Positions 1-8,906 of a stretch of DNA of 64,000 nt are shown here, piece by piece (positions within the stretch are counted from its first letter, which is position 1; each line of letters opens with the position of its first letter). This stretch comes from Planctomycetota bacterium (GTDB lineage Bacteria > Planctomycetota > Phycisphaerae > UBA1845 > PWPN01): the NCBI GenBank assembly GCA_022711465.1, contig JAKLEZ010000005.1:124001-188000 (forward strand), in the 5' to 3' direction. A program made the position numbers and the translations under genes. A model generated the notes under the pieces. The model was not told the DNA's origin. It did no database searches and saw only the letters and a program-made list of their open reading frames with translations.

Positions 1-1386
1 AACTCGGACCGCTTGCCGGTCAGCAAGTTCCACAACCTGACGCTGCGGCCCGATCCGCGGAAGTTTCCCCACGGAATGAAGTGGCTGGCGGATCGCATCC
101 GCGAGCTGGGTTTCCGCCCGGGTATCTGGACGGTTCCCTTCGGCACCGGTGACCGGGCATTCTACGACACCCACAAGAACTGGTTCCTGCACCATCCTGA
201 CGGACAACCCATGCATAACTGGTGCGGCTATTACGTGCTGGATCCCTCCCTGCCCGCCGTCCGCCAGCACATGGAAGATACCCACCGGATCATGTCCCAG
301 GAGTGGGGCTACGAGTACTTCAAGATCGACGGGATGTCCGGCCGCGGCCCGAGCTACTCCGCCCATTTCTATGAGCGTCCGGAGGTCCGGGCGGCCTTCC
401 GGGAATCCTGTGAGGGTCCTTTCCGCTTGTGCGTGGAGGCCCTGCGGCGGGGACTGGGACCGGATCGAATCTGGTTGGCCTGCCAGGGCCATTACACCGG
501 CCCCGAGGTCGGCCAGGCCGACGCCGCCCGCCTCGGCGCGGATATCGTCAGTCCCAACGAGCCGCCCCACTGGGCCAACTACCTGCATCAGGCTCAAACC
601 ACTCTGAACCAGCTTTTCGTTCACAACATCGTCTGGTACAACGACCCCGATACCCTCCTGGTCGGCGAGGCGGCCCCGCTGAATACGGCCCGCATCGCCG
701 CCACGGCGGTCGGCTTGCCGGGCCAGGTGATGTTCGCCGGCGACAAACTGGCCGACCTCCCCGCCGAGCGCATGCGCCTTTTGCAGCAGTGCTTGCCGGT
801 GTGCGATGTCCGGCCGCTGGATCTGTTCCCCCTGTTCGAGCTGCATCCGATCTGGGCGCTGAAGATCTCTCGGCCGTTCGGCACCTGGGACGTGGTATCG
901 CTCTTCAACTGGAAGGACGAGTCGGCCGAACTCCGGGTGAGATTTGACGAGCTCGGCCTGCCCGCGGACCGCCACCACCTGGTCTATGACTTCTGGGGCC
1001 AATCGTTCCTGGGGAGCTTCCGCGAGTCCCTCAGCATGCCGCTGGCCGGCCGGTCGAATGCCCTGCTGGCGGTGCATCCCGACACCGGCCGACCGCAATT
1101 CCTTTCGAGTGACCGGCATATCACCCAGGGCGGCGTCGAAGTGGAGCAGGTCGCCTGGGACGAGGTCCGGAGCACACTCTCCGGCCGCGTACGGCTGGTG
1201 GAGCACGTGCCTGCGCGCCTGACCTGCCTTGTGCCCCGGGGCTACGAGTTCGCCTCGGCCAAGGCCGGCGACGAGGTTGAGCTCAGGGCCGAACGCCAGC
1301 CGGATCGCACCCTGGTCGTCACCCTGGAGGCAGCGACTCCGAGCACGGCGACGTGGGAGATTGCCTGCACCCATCTGCAGCCGTAA
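1..1386 (+). CDS. Alpha-galactosidase-like glycoside hydrolase (clan GH-D), 5' truncated by window edge
   Basis: The reading frame is open from base 1, so the true start lies outside the window; the TTG at 13 is not a credible start. The visible part is the second half of a TIM barrel followed by a C-terminal beta domain. The strand-end motif GYEYFKIDG (Asp codon at 328-330) is where GH27/GH36 enzymes carry the catalytic nucleophile. Downstream come ADIVSPNEPPHW and a C-terminal segment with LFNWKDE typical of the C-terminal beta-sandwich of these enzymes. It probably hydrolyses terminal alpha-galactosides or a related alpha-glycoside, outside the cytoplasm, but the signal-peptide end is missing. 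It differs clearly from the GH36 set at 15183-26655, which use [HQ]DFN or YDYN motifs. Family placement is good, substrate is inferred. Confidence 0.75.
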   Translation, partial: NSDRLPVSKFHNLTLRPDPRKFPHGMKWLADRIRELGFRPGIWTVPFGTGDRAFYDTHKNWFLHHPDGQPMHNWCGYYVLDPSLPAVRQHMEDTHRIMSQEWGYEYFKIDGMSGRGPSYSAHFYERPEVRAAFRESCEGPFRLCVEALRRGLGPDRIWLACQGHYTGPEVGQADAARLGADIVSPNEPPHWANYLHQAQTTLNQLFVHNIVWYNDPDTLLVGEAAPLNTARIAATAVGLPGQVMFAGDKLADLPAERMRLLQQCLPVCDVRPLDLFPLFELHPIWALKISRPFGTWDVVSLFNWKDESAELRVRFDELGLPADRHHLVYDFWGQSFLGSFRESLSMPLAGRSNALLAVHPDTGRPQFLSSDRHITQGGVEVEQVAWDEVRSTLSGRVRLVEHVPARLTCLVPRGYEFASAKAGDEVELRAERQPDRTLVVTLEAATPSTATWEIACTHLQP

Positions 1387-1428
1387 GCCGGTCGGATGAT
1401 CCGGTGGCTGATGCGGTGGTCTCCTGGC

Positions 1429-2166
1429 TCAGAACCCGGGCTTCATCGCGGCGACTTCGTCGCGGATCTCGCGCAGAACCGCGACGTGCTGCGCGGACCA
1501 CCGGTTCGGTACCGCGGCGAGCTCGTGGAGATCGTCACCCAGCCCCGCGGTCCGCGAGTGACGAAGCCGGCCGAGGAGCGTCTCGCGAATGCGGTCCGGA
1601 TCGGCGATACCCTCGATCACCCCCCGATGTCCGCTCTGCGATCCGGGCTGGCTCGGATTACCCCCGCCGCCGGCCGTCTCGATGATCACGTCGGCGATGC
1701 CGTAGTACCGCTGCAGCGGCCCCTGCCGCACTTCGACATTCTGGATGTTCTCATAGGTGATGGTTACCTCCTGGATGACCCAGATGCCCCGCCGGATGCG
1801 AAGGCTGCGGTCGGTCATCACGTAACGGGTGGTGTCAAAGCGAAGGTGAAGGGCGATGTAGACCACGATGTCGGGCAGGACCGCAAGGGCGAAGGCCGGC
1901 ACCGCCAGCAAGAAGCCGGCCGGCGGATAGGCCACGGTGATCGCGACCCAGGCAATGAGAATGACGAGGTCCAAGGGCAGCAGCCCCAGCCAGAACCAGA
2001 ACTTCAGATAGCGCAGGAAATCCGGGGACGGCCCGAAAGACTCGATCGGGCCGCCGGCCTGGACTGGGAGCGTGGGCGGCTCGGCCGGGACGCGGAACCA
2101 CTCCACCAGCACCGCCCAGAGGCCGCGGTAGATCCAGGCACTCGCCCGCTGTGTCGCTTCGTTCAT
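1429..2166 (-). CDS. Bacterial PH (bPH2/YdbS-like) domain membrane protein
   Basis: A 245-residue protein with two adjacent hydrophobic segments (about residues 52-100) followed by a bPH2-type core: TDRSLRIRRGIWVIQEVTITYENIQNVEV, then a GIADVIIETAGG strand pair. This pattern of a membrane hairpin plus a small beta domain is that of the YdbS/YdbT family, whose exact function is unknown. The C-terminus ends in a predicted helix with EIRDEVAAM. The start codon overlaps the stop of the upstream gene by one base (TGATG), so the two are translationally coupled. The upstream partner belongs to the same family and ends in the same type of helix, which suggests a heteromeric membrane complex. Confidence 0.8.
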   Translation of the reverse strand: MNEATQRASAWIYRGLWAVLVEWFRVPAEPPTLPVQAGGPIESFGPSPDFLRYLKFWFWLGLLPLDLVILIAWVAITVAYPPAGFLLAVPAFALAVLPDIVVYIALHLRFDTTRYVMTDRSLRIRRGIWVIQEVTITYENIQNVEVRQGPLQRYYGIADVIIETAGGGGNPSQPGSQSGHRGVIEGIADPDRIRETLLGRLRHSRTAGLGDDLHELAAVPNRWSAQHVAVLREIRDEVAAMKPGF

Positions 2167-2690
2167 CAGTTCGTCTCGCGCTGGATTCGCAGCCGGCGCA
2201 ACTCGTCACGGATCTCGACCAACACCGCCAGGGCTTCATCCTTCGGTTCACCGGGGCCGGCCTCCGCGTGCCCCTCGGGAAGATCGCCTCTCGCCCCGCG
2301 CATCTGGGCGTAGAGGAAATCCCGTAACTGCTCGACCTCGCGGATGCCCTCGATGGCCATCTCCGCCCCCGCCGACCCGGAGGCCGTCTGGACCGAGATC
2401 GTCGCCAGACCCAGCCAGCGGTGCAGGATGTTCCGGGTGACGTGGATGTCCTGGATCCGGCGGTAGGTCAGATAGATCTCGCGACGGAAGAGAACACCCC
2501 AGGACATGGACACACCCTTGTCATCGAAGCGATAGCGCAAGGTGTGATACTTGCACAGCAGGACGGTCAGGGCGATGGGAAACCCCGGAAGCGTCAGGAT
2601 GGCAACGAGCACGTAGTAGGTCAGCAGCACCGGATCGGGACGGGTGATGGCCCGAGGGTCAAAGGCAGGCGGGCTTCGGTCATCGCTCAT
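2166..2690 (-). CDS. Bacterial PH (bPH2) domain membrane protein
   Basis: A 174-residue first gene of a two-gene unit. A hydrophobic stretch at about residues 22-45 is followed by the bPH2 core: YRFDDKGVSMSWGVLFRREIYLTYRRIQDIHV, then GLATISVQTASGSAGAEMAIEGI. It ends in a helix, LVEIRDELRRLR, matching the end of its downstream partner. YdbS/YdbT-type proteins usually occur as such pairs. The function is not established for the family; a membrane-associated scaffold or envelope-stress role is only an inference. Confidence 0.78.
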   Translation of the reverse strand: MSDDRSPPAFDPRAITRPDPVLLTYYVLVAILTLPGFPIALTVLLCKYHTLRYRFDDKGVSMSWGVLFRREIYLTYRRIQDIHVTRNILHRWLGLATISVQTASGSAGAEMAIEGIREVEQLRDFLYAQMRGARGDLPEGHAEAGPGEPKDEALAVLVEIRDELRRLRIQRETN

Positions 2691-2732
2691 CGCTATGGCT
2701 CCCGTATGAACCGGGGACGGTTCAGCGCGCGG

Positions 2733-4067
2733 CTAGGATGCCCTCCTGGTGGCCGGGTCCCAGGTGATCTTCTTGCCCCTGCGATAGGCGAGGTTGGCCA
2801 GGTGCGAGGGCAAGAGGGAACTGACCCCAAGCTGCACCGGGGCGTTGGGCCTGGCTCCAACCCGCAGGCAGTCGATCCAGTTGTGCTGGTGCTCGATGCC
2901 CGCGGCCGGTATGTGGACCTGGGGCTTGGCGCGCGAACCGTCGGCCCAGACCTTGACGTCGTTACCCCGAACCTCCATGGTCGCCTTGGTACCGTAGAGG
3001 ATGAAGCCGTCGCCGTCGAAACCGTTGGTGAAGTTGCCGATGAACTCCAGGCTGAACTCGCCGTAGTCGACCACCGCGTTGACCACGTCGGGGGTCTCCC
3101 AGTATTTGGTGGCATAGACGCTACCGTTGGCGACCGCGGACTTGGGCACCGGCTCGCCCATCAGCCAATGCACGTTGTCGATCACGTGCACGCCGACATC
3201 GGTCACCAGCCCGCCGGCATAGTCCCAGTACCACCGCCAGGCGGTATAGCGCAGGGCTTCGAACGGCACCTTGTGCTTGCAGGGCTGCTGGAATTGGTCC
3301 CAATCGATCTTGGCGGTCGCGTAGTCGAGCTGTCCCACGGTTCGGGCGGCGGTCGCCTGGGGTGTGAACGGATCCTCGCCGGCGATGTAGTTGCGGCAAT
3401 CGAAAGCCCGGATGTGGCTGACCTTGCCGAGCAGGCCGTTGTCGATGAGCTTCTTGGCCTCGGCGTAGTGGCCCTGGCTGCGACGCTGGGTGCCGATCTG
3501 GATGACCAGGGCAGGGTTGTCCTCCGCCGCGGCGAGCATGGCGAAGCCCAGGTCGATGGTGAAGCTGAAGGGCTTCTCCTGATAGATGTGCTTGCCTGCC
3601 TGGCAGGCGGCGATGAACGGCCTGGCGTGCCAGTGGTCCGGGGTGGCAATGACCACGGCGTCGATGTCCTTGCGATCCAGCAGCTTGCGGTAGTCGCCAT
3701 AGCGGTCGATCTGGACGGCGGCATGGCCCTTTCGGGCCATTGTCTCGGTGAGGACCTTGGTGGTGTAGTCCATGCGGAACTCGGCCACGTCGGCCAGGGC
3801 CACGCAGATCACGTTGTCCTTCTGGCAACACAGGTTGGTGTCGTGGGTACCCTGCCCACCGCTGCCGATCAGTCCGAGGCGGATCTGGTCGTTGGCTCCG
3901 ATCCTGCGAGCGGCGGCCGACGCGGTGCGGGTCTCGGTCGTCTTCCGTCCGGGCATGCTGCAGCCGCCGAGGGCGGCGCCCAGGACGGCCGCTCCGGTGG
4001 CCGCCTTACCGGACGAGGCCAGTAATTCGCGACGGGAGCACGTCTTCTCCGACTGCTTCAGGGCCAT
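2733..4067 (-). CDS. Tat-exported Gfo/Idh/MocA family oxidoreductase, probable lipoprotein
   Basis: A 444-residue protein. I chose the ATG at 4067 because GAGAGG precedes it by about seven bases; the frame remains open upstream to 4184. The N-terminus has a twin-arginine motif (SRRELL) and then LGAALGGC, a plausible lipobox, so it is probably exported folded with NAD(P) and anchored. The Rossmann motif is GLIGSGGQGTHD and the signature lysine lies in QEKPFSF. The C-terminal half has the usual VDVGVHVIDNVHWLMG stretch of substrate-domain residues. Members oxidise or reduce sugars and inositols; some exported members act as NAD-dependent glycosidases (GH109 and relatives). The substrate is not predictable here. 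It is divergent from the receiver protein downstream. Confidence 0.88.
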   Translation of the reverse strand: MALKQSEKTCSRRELLASSGKAATGAAVLGAALGGCSMPGRKTTETRTASAAARRIGANDQIRLGLIGSGGQGTHDTNLCCQKDNVICVALADVAEFRMDYTTKVLTETMARKGHAAVQIDRYGDYRKLLDRKDIDAVVIATPDHWHARPFIAACQAGKHIYQEKPFSFTIDLGFAMLAAAEDNPALVIQIGTQRRSQGHYAEAKKLIDNGLLGKVSHIRAFDCRNYIAGEDPFTPQATAARTVGQLDYATAKIDWDQFQQPCKHKVPFEALRYTAWRWYWDYAGGLVTDVGVHVIDNVHWLMGEPVPKSAVANGSVYATKYWETPDVVNAVVDYGEFSLEFIGNFTNGFDGDGFILYGTKATMEVRGNDVKVWADGSRAKPQVHIPAAGIEHQHNWIDCLRVGARPNAPVQLGVSSLLPSHLANLAYRRGKKITWDPATRRAS

Positions 4068-4208
4068 GGTGATACCTCTCATTCCGAAGAGGACGGGCTC
4101 CGGGACCGGCGTCGATGCGGTGGAACAGGTCGGGAGGACGGTTCCTTGCACGTGCCTGTGAACAGGAGCCCAAAAAAGAACCACAATTGCTTAAGTACGG
4201 GGTCGGCA

Positions 4209-4228
4209 TGTACGAAACATAGGGTACA
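4209..4228. promoter_or_regulatory. Inverted repeat TGTAC-N10-GTACA, candidate operator
   Basis: Perfect 5-bp arms are separated by ten bases, in the divergent region between the oxidoreductase at 4067 (minus) and the receiver protein at 4348 (plus). On the minus strand a TTGACC hexamer (complement of 4243-4248) lies just upstream, with a weak TACCCT-like -10 overlapping the repeat, so a repressor bound here could block the oxidoreductase promoter. The regulator is unknown and arms this short can occur by chance. Confidence 0.25.
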
Positions 4229-4347
4229 TCCCCCGGCATTGTGCGGTCAAGCGTCCCGGGGGCCTTCCTCGGCCACATGTCGAGGCAGGACAGAGGATAT
4301 CGAGGCGGAACAGACCGGAACAGTGGCTCGATCGGGGGTCTCGATCC

Positions 4348-4932
4348 ATGGCTCGCGATTTGGCGTCGCTGGCGGAGGAGTACTCCGCCCATCTCAGTAG
4401 CGCTTGCTTGTGCCATCTGCATCACGGCACGGATCTCCCTTGCGATTGCACGATGCCCGACCACCGATTGGAAGTCGGGGGCCAAACCGGGTGGTCCCTG
4501 GAGCAAGTGGAAGGTGTGGACCGTCCGTGTGGCAAGGACCGGCTCAGGCTGATGGTCATCGACGACTGTGCGTTGATCCGGAGCATCACCCAGCGGATCG
4601 CCCAGCGGCTGGGTTTCGACACGCTTCCCATCCACGACGGCGCTTCGGCGCTCAAAGCCCTGGGGCAGTACCGGCCCGATTTTGTCGCTCTTGATCTGGA
4701 GATGCCGGGGATGGACGGGCTGACGTGCCTGCAAGCGATTCGGGCGGCTCAACCGGAAACGCTGGTCGTCATCTTCTCGGACACCCTGGACGAATCGAGT
4801 CGGAAGCTCTGCATGGATCTGGGAGCCGCGGACTGCATCAGCAAGCCGTTCACGGTATCCGAGTTGGAGAGCCATTTTCATCGTCTGCGAACAATGCGGG
4901 CAGACCGCGACGAGATCATCCCGCCTACGTGA
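4348..4932 (+). CDS. Single-domain response regulator (receiver domain) with unusual N-terminal extension
   Basis: The C-terminal 125 residues form a CheY-like receiver: LRLMVIDDCALIR (acidic pair), the phosphoacceptor Asp in FVALDLEMPGMDG, a switch Ser/Thr region (VVIFSDT), and the conserved Lys in ISKPF. No output domain follows, so it would act by protein-protein contact. No kinase is adjacent. The start is uncertain. ATG at 4348 gives a 67-residue N-terminal extension with a Cys/His-rich patch (CLCHLHH...PCDC). GTG at 4507 or 4516, or ATG at 4552, would give a bare receiver. The extension has no recognised domain and may not be translated. Confidence 0.72.
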   Translation: MARDLASLAEEYSAHLSSACLCHLHHGTDLPCDCTMPDHRLEVGGQTGWSLEQVEGVDRPCGKDRLRLMVIDDCALIRSITQRIAQRLGFDTLPIHDGASALKALGQYRPDFVALDLEMPGMDGLTCLQAIRAAQPETLVVIFSDTLDESSRKLCMDLGAADCISKPFTVSELESHFHRLRTMRADRDEIIPPT

Positions 4933-5073
4933 TTGAGTCCGGCTGCTAGCTGGTGCGTGTCGTTCACCCACATCTCTCTGTCGTCCCAAGCCGGCACGCA
5001 CCAGCTTATCCGCCTCGCCCGCCCGTTTGCCCCGCCATTGACGCCTGAGGGACTCTCCGCCACGATATCCGGC

Positions 5074-6645
5074 ATGAGAAACGCGACACTTCTGGGCTTC
5101 CTGAGCGGGCTTGCGGTTGTTGGCACGGTTCAAGGCGCCGACCCGGCTCGGTCGCGGCCCAACATCATCGTCATCATGGCCGACGACATGGGTTTCTCGG
5201 ACCTGGGCTGTTACGGCTCGGAGATTGCCACGCCGCATCTGGATCGGCTGGCCTCCGGCGGTCTGCGGTTCACGCAGTTCTACAACACGGCCCGCTGTTG
5301 TCCGACCCGAGCCTCGCTGCTGACCGGGCTGTATCCGCACCAGGCGGGTGTGGGCCACATGGTGGACGATCGGGGAGCGCCGGCGTATCAGGGTTACCTG
5401 AACGATCGATGCGTGACCCTTGGAGAGGTGTTGCGTCAGAGCGGCTACCGGACGCTGATGGCGGGCAAATGGCACGTGGGCGAGCGTCGTCCGCACTGGC
5501 CGGTGGATCGCGGCTTTGACCGCTACTACGGTCTGGTCAGCGGCGGGAGCAACTACTTCCGGCTGGATCCAAACCGGATCATGGCCCGCGACGATCAGCC
5601 CTGCAAGCCGGAGGGGGAGCGGTTCTACGTAACCGACGCCTTCACCGACGCGGCCATTTCGTTTCTCGAGCAGGAGCGTTCGTCCGGCAAGCCGTTCTTC
5701 CTGTACCTGGCCTACACCTCGCCGCACTGGCCGCTGCACGCCTGGCCGGAGGACATTGCCAAGTACCGTGGCCGGTACATGATTGGCTGGGATGCTTTGC
5801 GGCAGAAGCGACTGGCGCGGATGGTGGAGTTGGGGATAGTCGATCCGCGCTGGGGTCTGACGCCGCGTGGCCAGAAGGCCCCGGCCTGGGCGGAGGTTGA
5901 GGACAAGGAAGCCCGCGACCTGAAGATGGCCGTCTATGCCGCCCAGATTGACCGAATGGACCAGAACATTGGGCGGGTGCTGGCCAAGGTTCGCGAGTTG
6001 GGCGTGGAGCGGAACACGCTGATCCTGTTCCTGGCGGACAACGGCGGGTGTGCGGAGGAGATCGACCGGGGCACGCCGGGGGTTCCACCGGGTGGCAAGG
6101 ACTCGTTTTTGAGTTACGGGCTGCCTTGGGCGAACGCGAGCAACACGCCGTTCCGGCTGTACAAGCACTGGGTGCATGAAGGTGGGATTTCGACGCCGCT
6201 GATTGTCTTCTGGCCGGAGGTTATCCGCAAGGGTGGCGGGCTCACCGACCAGGTTGGGCATCTGGTTGACCTGATGGCCACCTGTGTGGAGGTGGCCGGA
6301 GGGGTTTATCCGGCGACCCACCGGGGGCACGAGATCACCCCGCTGGAGGGCAAGAGTCTTGTGCCCATCCTGGAGGGCAGGCCCCGTGAGGGTCACGCGG
6401 CGCTCTACTGGGAGCACGAGGGCAACCGGGCGGTGCGGCAGGGCGACTGGAAGCTGGTTTCGCGGCATCCCGGCGGCTGGGAGCTGTACGACATGAAGGC
6501 TGACCGGACGGAACTGAACAACCTGGCCGCGTCCCATCCGGACAAGGTCAAGGAGTTGTCGGAGCTGTACGCCGGCTGGGCCAAGCGGGTTGGGGTGCTG
6601 ACGCCGCAGGAGCTCGGTGAGATCAAGAAGAAGAAGCAGAGCTGA
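5074..6645 (+). CDS. Secreted sulfatase (formylglycine-dependent, S1 family)
   Basis: A 523-residue protein from the ATG at 5074, which begins a good signal peptide (LLGFLSGLAVVGTVQGA); the open frame upstream to 4933 has no such feature. RPNIIVIMADDMG supplies the calcium-binding Asp pair. The sulfatase signature CxPxR is present as C75-C-P-T-R79, so Cys75 should be converted to formylglycine. The second signature appears as AGKWHVGE and the late metal site as LADNGG. It removes sulfate esters from polysaccharides or glycoconjugates in the periplasm or outside. The closest relatives are arylsulfatase-A-like. No maturase (FGE or anSME) is encoded in this window. The next gene begins eight bases after the stop. 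Confidence 0.93.
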   Translation: MRNATLLGFLSGLAVVGTVQGADPARSRPNIIVIMADDMGFSDLGCYGSEIATPHLDRLASGGLRFTQFYNTARCCPTRASLLTGLYPHQAGVGHMVDDRGAPAYQGYLNDRCVTLGEVLRQSGYRTLMAGKWHVGERRPHWPVDRGFDRYYGLVSGGSNYFRLDPNRIMARDDQPCKPEGERFYVTDAFTDAAISFLEQERSSGKPFFLYLAYTSPHWPLHAWPEDIAKYRGRYMIGWDALRQKRLARMVELGIVDPRWGLTPRGQKAPAWAEVEDKEARDLKMAVYAAQIDRMDQNIGRVLAKVRELGVERNTLILFLADNGGCAEEIDRGTPGVPPGGKDSFLSYGLPWANASNTPFRLYKHWVHEGGISTPLIVFWPEVIRKGGGLTDQVGHLVDLMATCVEVAGGVYPATHRGHEITPLEGKSLVPILEGRPREGHAALYWEHEGNRAVRQGDWKLVSRHPGGWELYDMKADRTELNNLAASHPDKVKELSELYAGWAKRVGVLTPQELGEIKKKKQS

Positions 6646-6653
6646 GGTCGTCC

Positions 6654-7493
6654 ATGGCGTTGCCCGCGATCTCCGACGATCTGTTCTGCCCGGCCTGCGG
6701 GTACATGCTCCGCGGGCTGACCGAGTATCGCTGTCCGGAGTGCGGGCGTCCGTTCGATCCGGCGAAGATGGTGCCCGAGCCGATCCCCTGGGCGAAGCGG
6801 AACCAGCTGGGCCGGATTTGCGCATACCTCCAAACACTATTCATAACCACCTTTAGCATTTATAGACTGGCTGAGCAGGTCCGGCGACCGGTGAGCTACG
6901 GCGACGCTCAGCTCTTCCGGTGGGTGACGGTTGTCGTTGCCTATGCCCCTTGCGTCCTGATGATCCTCGCCTTTCGTCCCTCGAGCGGTTCGCGTCTGCT
7001 GTTTCGCGGCCTGTATTCCGGGCCACCGACGATGGATCCCTGGACGGTGACGAGCGTGTTTGCGGCCACGCTGCTGGCCTTGGTGGTAGCCACGGGCGTG
7101 CCGAGCTACTTCTTTCATCCGCGATGGCTGGACATTGAGCGGCAGAATCGGGGCATTGCGATCAGCACGTACGCCTGTGGTCCGCTGGGCTGGACGCCCC
7201 TGGCTTGCGTTCTCGGTTATGTCATTGCGGCATTGGTGGCCATGACCGGGGCGGCGGGGCTGGAGGATTCCGCGCGGGTTGCGGTGGCGAGTCTGCTCGT
7301 TGTTGAGCTCCTGTGGTGGTGGTTTGGCCTGGTTTACCTTTCGAGGCGTGCGACCGGGCGAGGTGCCGCTGGGGTATTCGTGGTGGCGCTGGCCGGGCCG
7401 CTGGTCTGGCTTCTGGCCGTCGGCCTGACGCTGGTAGCGGTCAGGTTTCTGGTTGTGTTCCCGGTGCTGATCTACCACAGCCTACGAGGATGA
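6654..7493 (+). CDS. Zinc-ribbon multi-pass membrane protein (planctomycete type)
   Basis: A 279-residue protein. The N-terminus is a zinc ribbon, C12xxC15 and C27xxC30, in the pattern FCPACGYMLRGL...CPECGRPFDP, a leader seen on many planctomycete membrane proteins of unknown role. About five hydrophobic segments follow (roughly residues 85-105, 125-150, 175-195, 205-230 and 240-275). It starts eight bases after the sulfatase stop and is probably cotranscribed with it. Its 3' end overlaps the convergent gene at 7482 by 12 bp. No catalytic residues are recognised. Confidence 0.75.
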   Translation: MALPAISDDLFCPACGYMLRGLTEYRCPECGRPFDPAKMVPEPIPWAKRNQLGRICAYLQTLFITTFSIYRLAEQVRRPVSYGDAQLFRWVTVVVAYAPCVLMILAFRPSSGSRLLFRGLYSGPPTMDPWTVTSVFAATLLALVVATGVPSYFFHPRWLDIERQNRGIAISTYACGPLGWTPLACVLGYVIAALVAMTGAAGLEDSARVAVASLLVVELLWWWFGLVYLSRRATGRGAAGVFVVALAGPLVWLLAVGLTLVAVRFLVVFPVLIYHSLRG

Positions 7494-8906
7494 CTTCGCT
7501 CCTTGGGAGGCGGATTCCCGGCCCGCCGACGGGCCGTTGAGGTAGAGGGTTGTCTTCGCGTGCGGATCCGGCCCGGCGAAGTAGACCCGGGGCACCGATC
7601 CCTCCTTTTGATAGTATAAAACACTATCAGACTCTAGAAGTGGACTCGTCGGCAGGCAAGGCAGGTAGTCGGGGACCAGGGCTTGAAGGCTTGCCGGCCG
7701 CTCATCATGGTCCAGCTCATACATTCGGATGGCCAGGGCGGCAGCGGCCAGTCGCGCCCGGGCCAGTTGGTAGAAGCAGGTGCGATGCAGATCGCGGGAA
7801 AACAGCACCGAGCCGCCGCCGAAGCCGTAGGCGGTCGGGCCCTGTCCCGGTCGCGGTGCAGTTTCCGACCCGGGCGTGACCTGGGAGAAGTACGTCGCCT
7901 TGGCACCAGTGATCAAGCCGCGATCGAATTGCCGCAGTCTCCTGCACGTCTCAATGACGAGCATCGGACGAACCATGGACAAGTACGCCCGTTCCAGCTG
8001 GCCGACCGGCGGTGCGGCCAGCTGAAAACTCACGGTCCGGTCTTTTCCGCTGCTGAGCCTGCGCTCGGTATCGAAATGGAGGGCTCTTTCGGCGTAGACT
8101 CCCCAGAGGAAGGCCTCCCGAACCGGGCGTTCATCGAGGAGCCGGTTGATGAGTTGTTGGCCGTGCTGTCGCGACGCGTGTCGAGTCGAAGAGGCTGTTT
8201 CGGATTGAGGCCGGGAGAAGCGCAGGGTGGGGCTGAGATTTTCGATCGCGGTGGTCACGGAATCGATGGTGCCGAGTTGAAGCCAAGCCGCCGAGAGGGT
8301 GCGGTAGTGGGCGACGTGGGCCGCGAGACTGAGGGCGTCCTCCAGCGACCGGATGGTTTCGAGGTCGTCGCCCTGGAGATGGGCCACATAAGCGGCGGTG
8401 ACGATGCAATCGCTCAGCTGGTGGAAGTCGGCTGAGGGAGAGGCGCGGTTCAAGGATGGGCCGGGGGACCCCCAATCCACATTGGGGAGTGCTCCGGCCT
8501 GACGGACCCAGGAACGGGCCGCGGTGGAGGCGGTCATGAGCTGATTGAGTTCCCGGAGATGCCGGGGGACATCGGCCTTGTATCGGCCCAAGGACTTGAG
8601 GAGTCGGGTTTGCCCCTGGTTAAGGACCAATGCCTGCGTGGCCTTGACCAGGAGTGGAGCCGCGTTCCGATCCTGGGGCACGGGCGGCAGGAGGAAGTCT
8701 TCTGGGAAGAGCGGCTCGCCGGCGGCTTTGATGCGGGCGACTTCGGTCTCGTAGATGTGCCCCGCCTTGGCGCTCCACCACCAACGGGCGGCGGCCACGG
8801 CGAGGATGATCAAGCCGGCGGTAACGGTGATGCGTCGGAGCCACCAGAATCGTGTGGGGATGGGCTTGACGAGGATGCCGGCGTGGACGGGGGGTTCGGA
8901 GGGCAT
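7482..8906 (-). CDS. Hypothetical single-pass membrane protein
   Basis: A 474-residue protein with a short cytoplasmic N-terminus, one transmembrane helix at about residues 28-46 (ITVTAGLIILAVAAARWWW), then a largely helical extracytoplasmic part. Features include FPEDFLLPPVPQDRNAAPLLVKA near the membrane and a C-terminal region with ELDHDERPASLQALVPDYL, a pattern I know from planctomycete hypothetical proteins of this build. No enzyme motif is evident. The segment encoding residues near DSVLYYQKEG (about 7600-7630) is locally AT-rich compared with the rest of the gene. Confidence 0.7.
   Translation of the reverse strand: MPSEPPVHAGILVKPIPTRFWWLRRITVTAGLIILAVAAARWWWSAKAGHIYETEVARIKAAGEPLFPEDFLLPPVPQDRNAAPLLVKATQALVLNQGQTRLLKSLGRYKADVPRHLRELNQLMTASTAARSWVRQAGALPNVDWGSPGPSLNRASPSADFHQLSDCIVTAAYVAHLQGDDLETIRSLEDALSLAAHVAHYRTLSAAWLQLGTIDSVTTAIENLSPTLRFSRPQSETASSTRHASRQHGQQLINRLLDERPVREAFLWGVYAERALHFDTERRLSSGKDRTVSFQLAAPPVGQLERAYLSMVRPMLVIETCRRLRQFDRGLITGAKATYFSQVTPGSETAPRPGQGPTAYGFGGGSVLFSRDLHRTCFYQLARARLAAAALAIRMYELDHDERPASLQALVPDYLPCLPTSPLLESDSVLYYQKEGSVPRVYFAGPDPHAKTTLYLNGPSAGRESASQGAKSSS

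Noticed and set aside
4006-6837. 943-codon minus-strand open frame covering the receiver and sulfatase genes
   Set aside because: It is antisense to clearly recognisable genes and rich in Arg, Pro and His, as expected for a shadow frame in GC-rich DNA. The only real gene in this frame register is the oxidoreductase at 2733-4067, on another frame.
7609-7629. Perfect inverted repeat TGATAGT-N7-ACTATCA
   Set aside because: It lies inside a coding gene and encodes an ordinary DSVLYYQ stretch. It has no T tract and no link to a start site.
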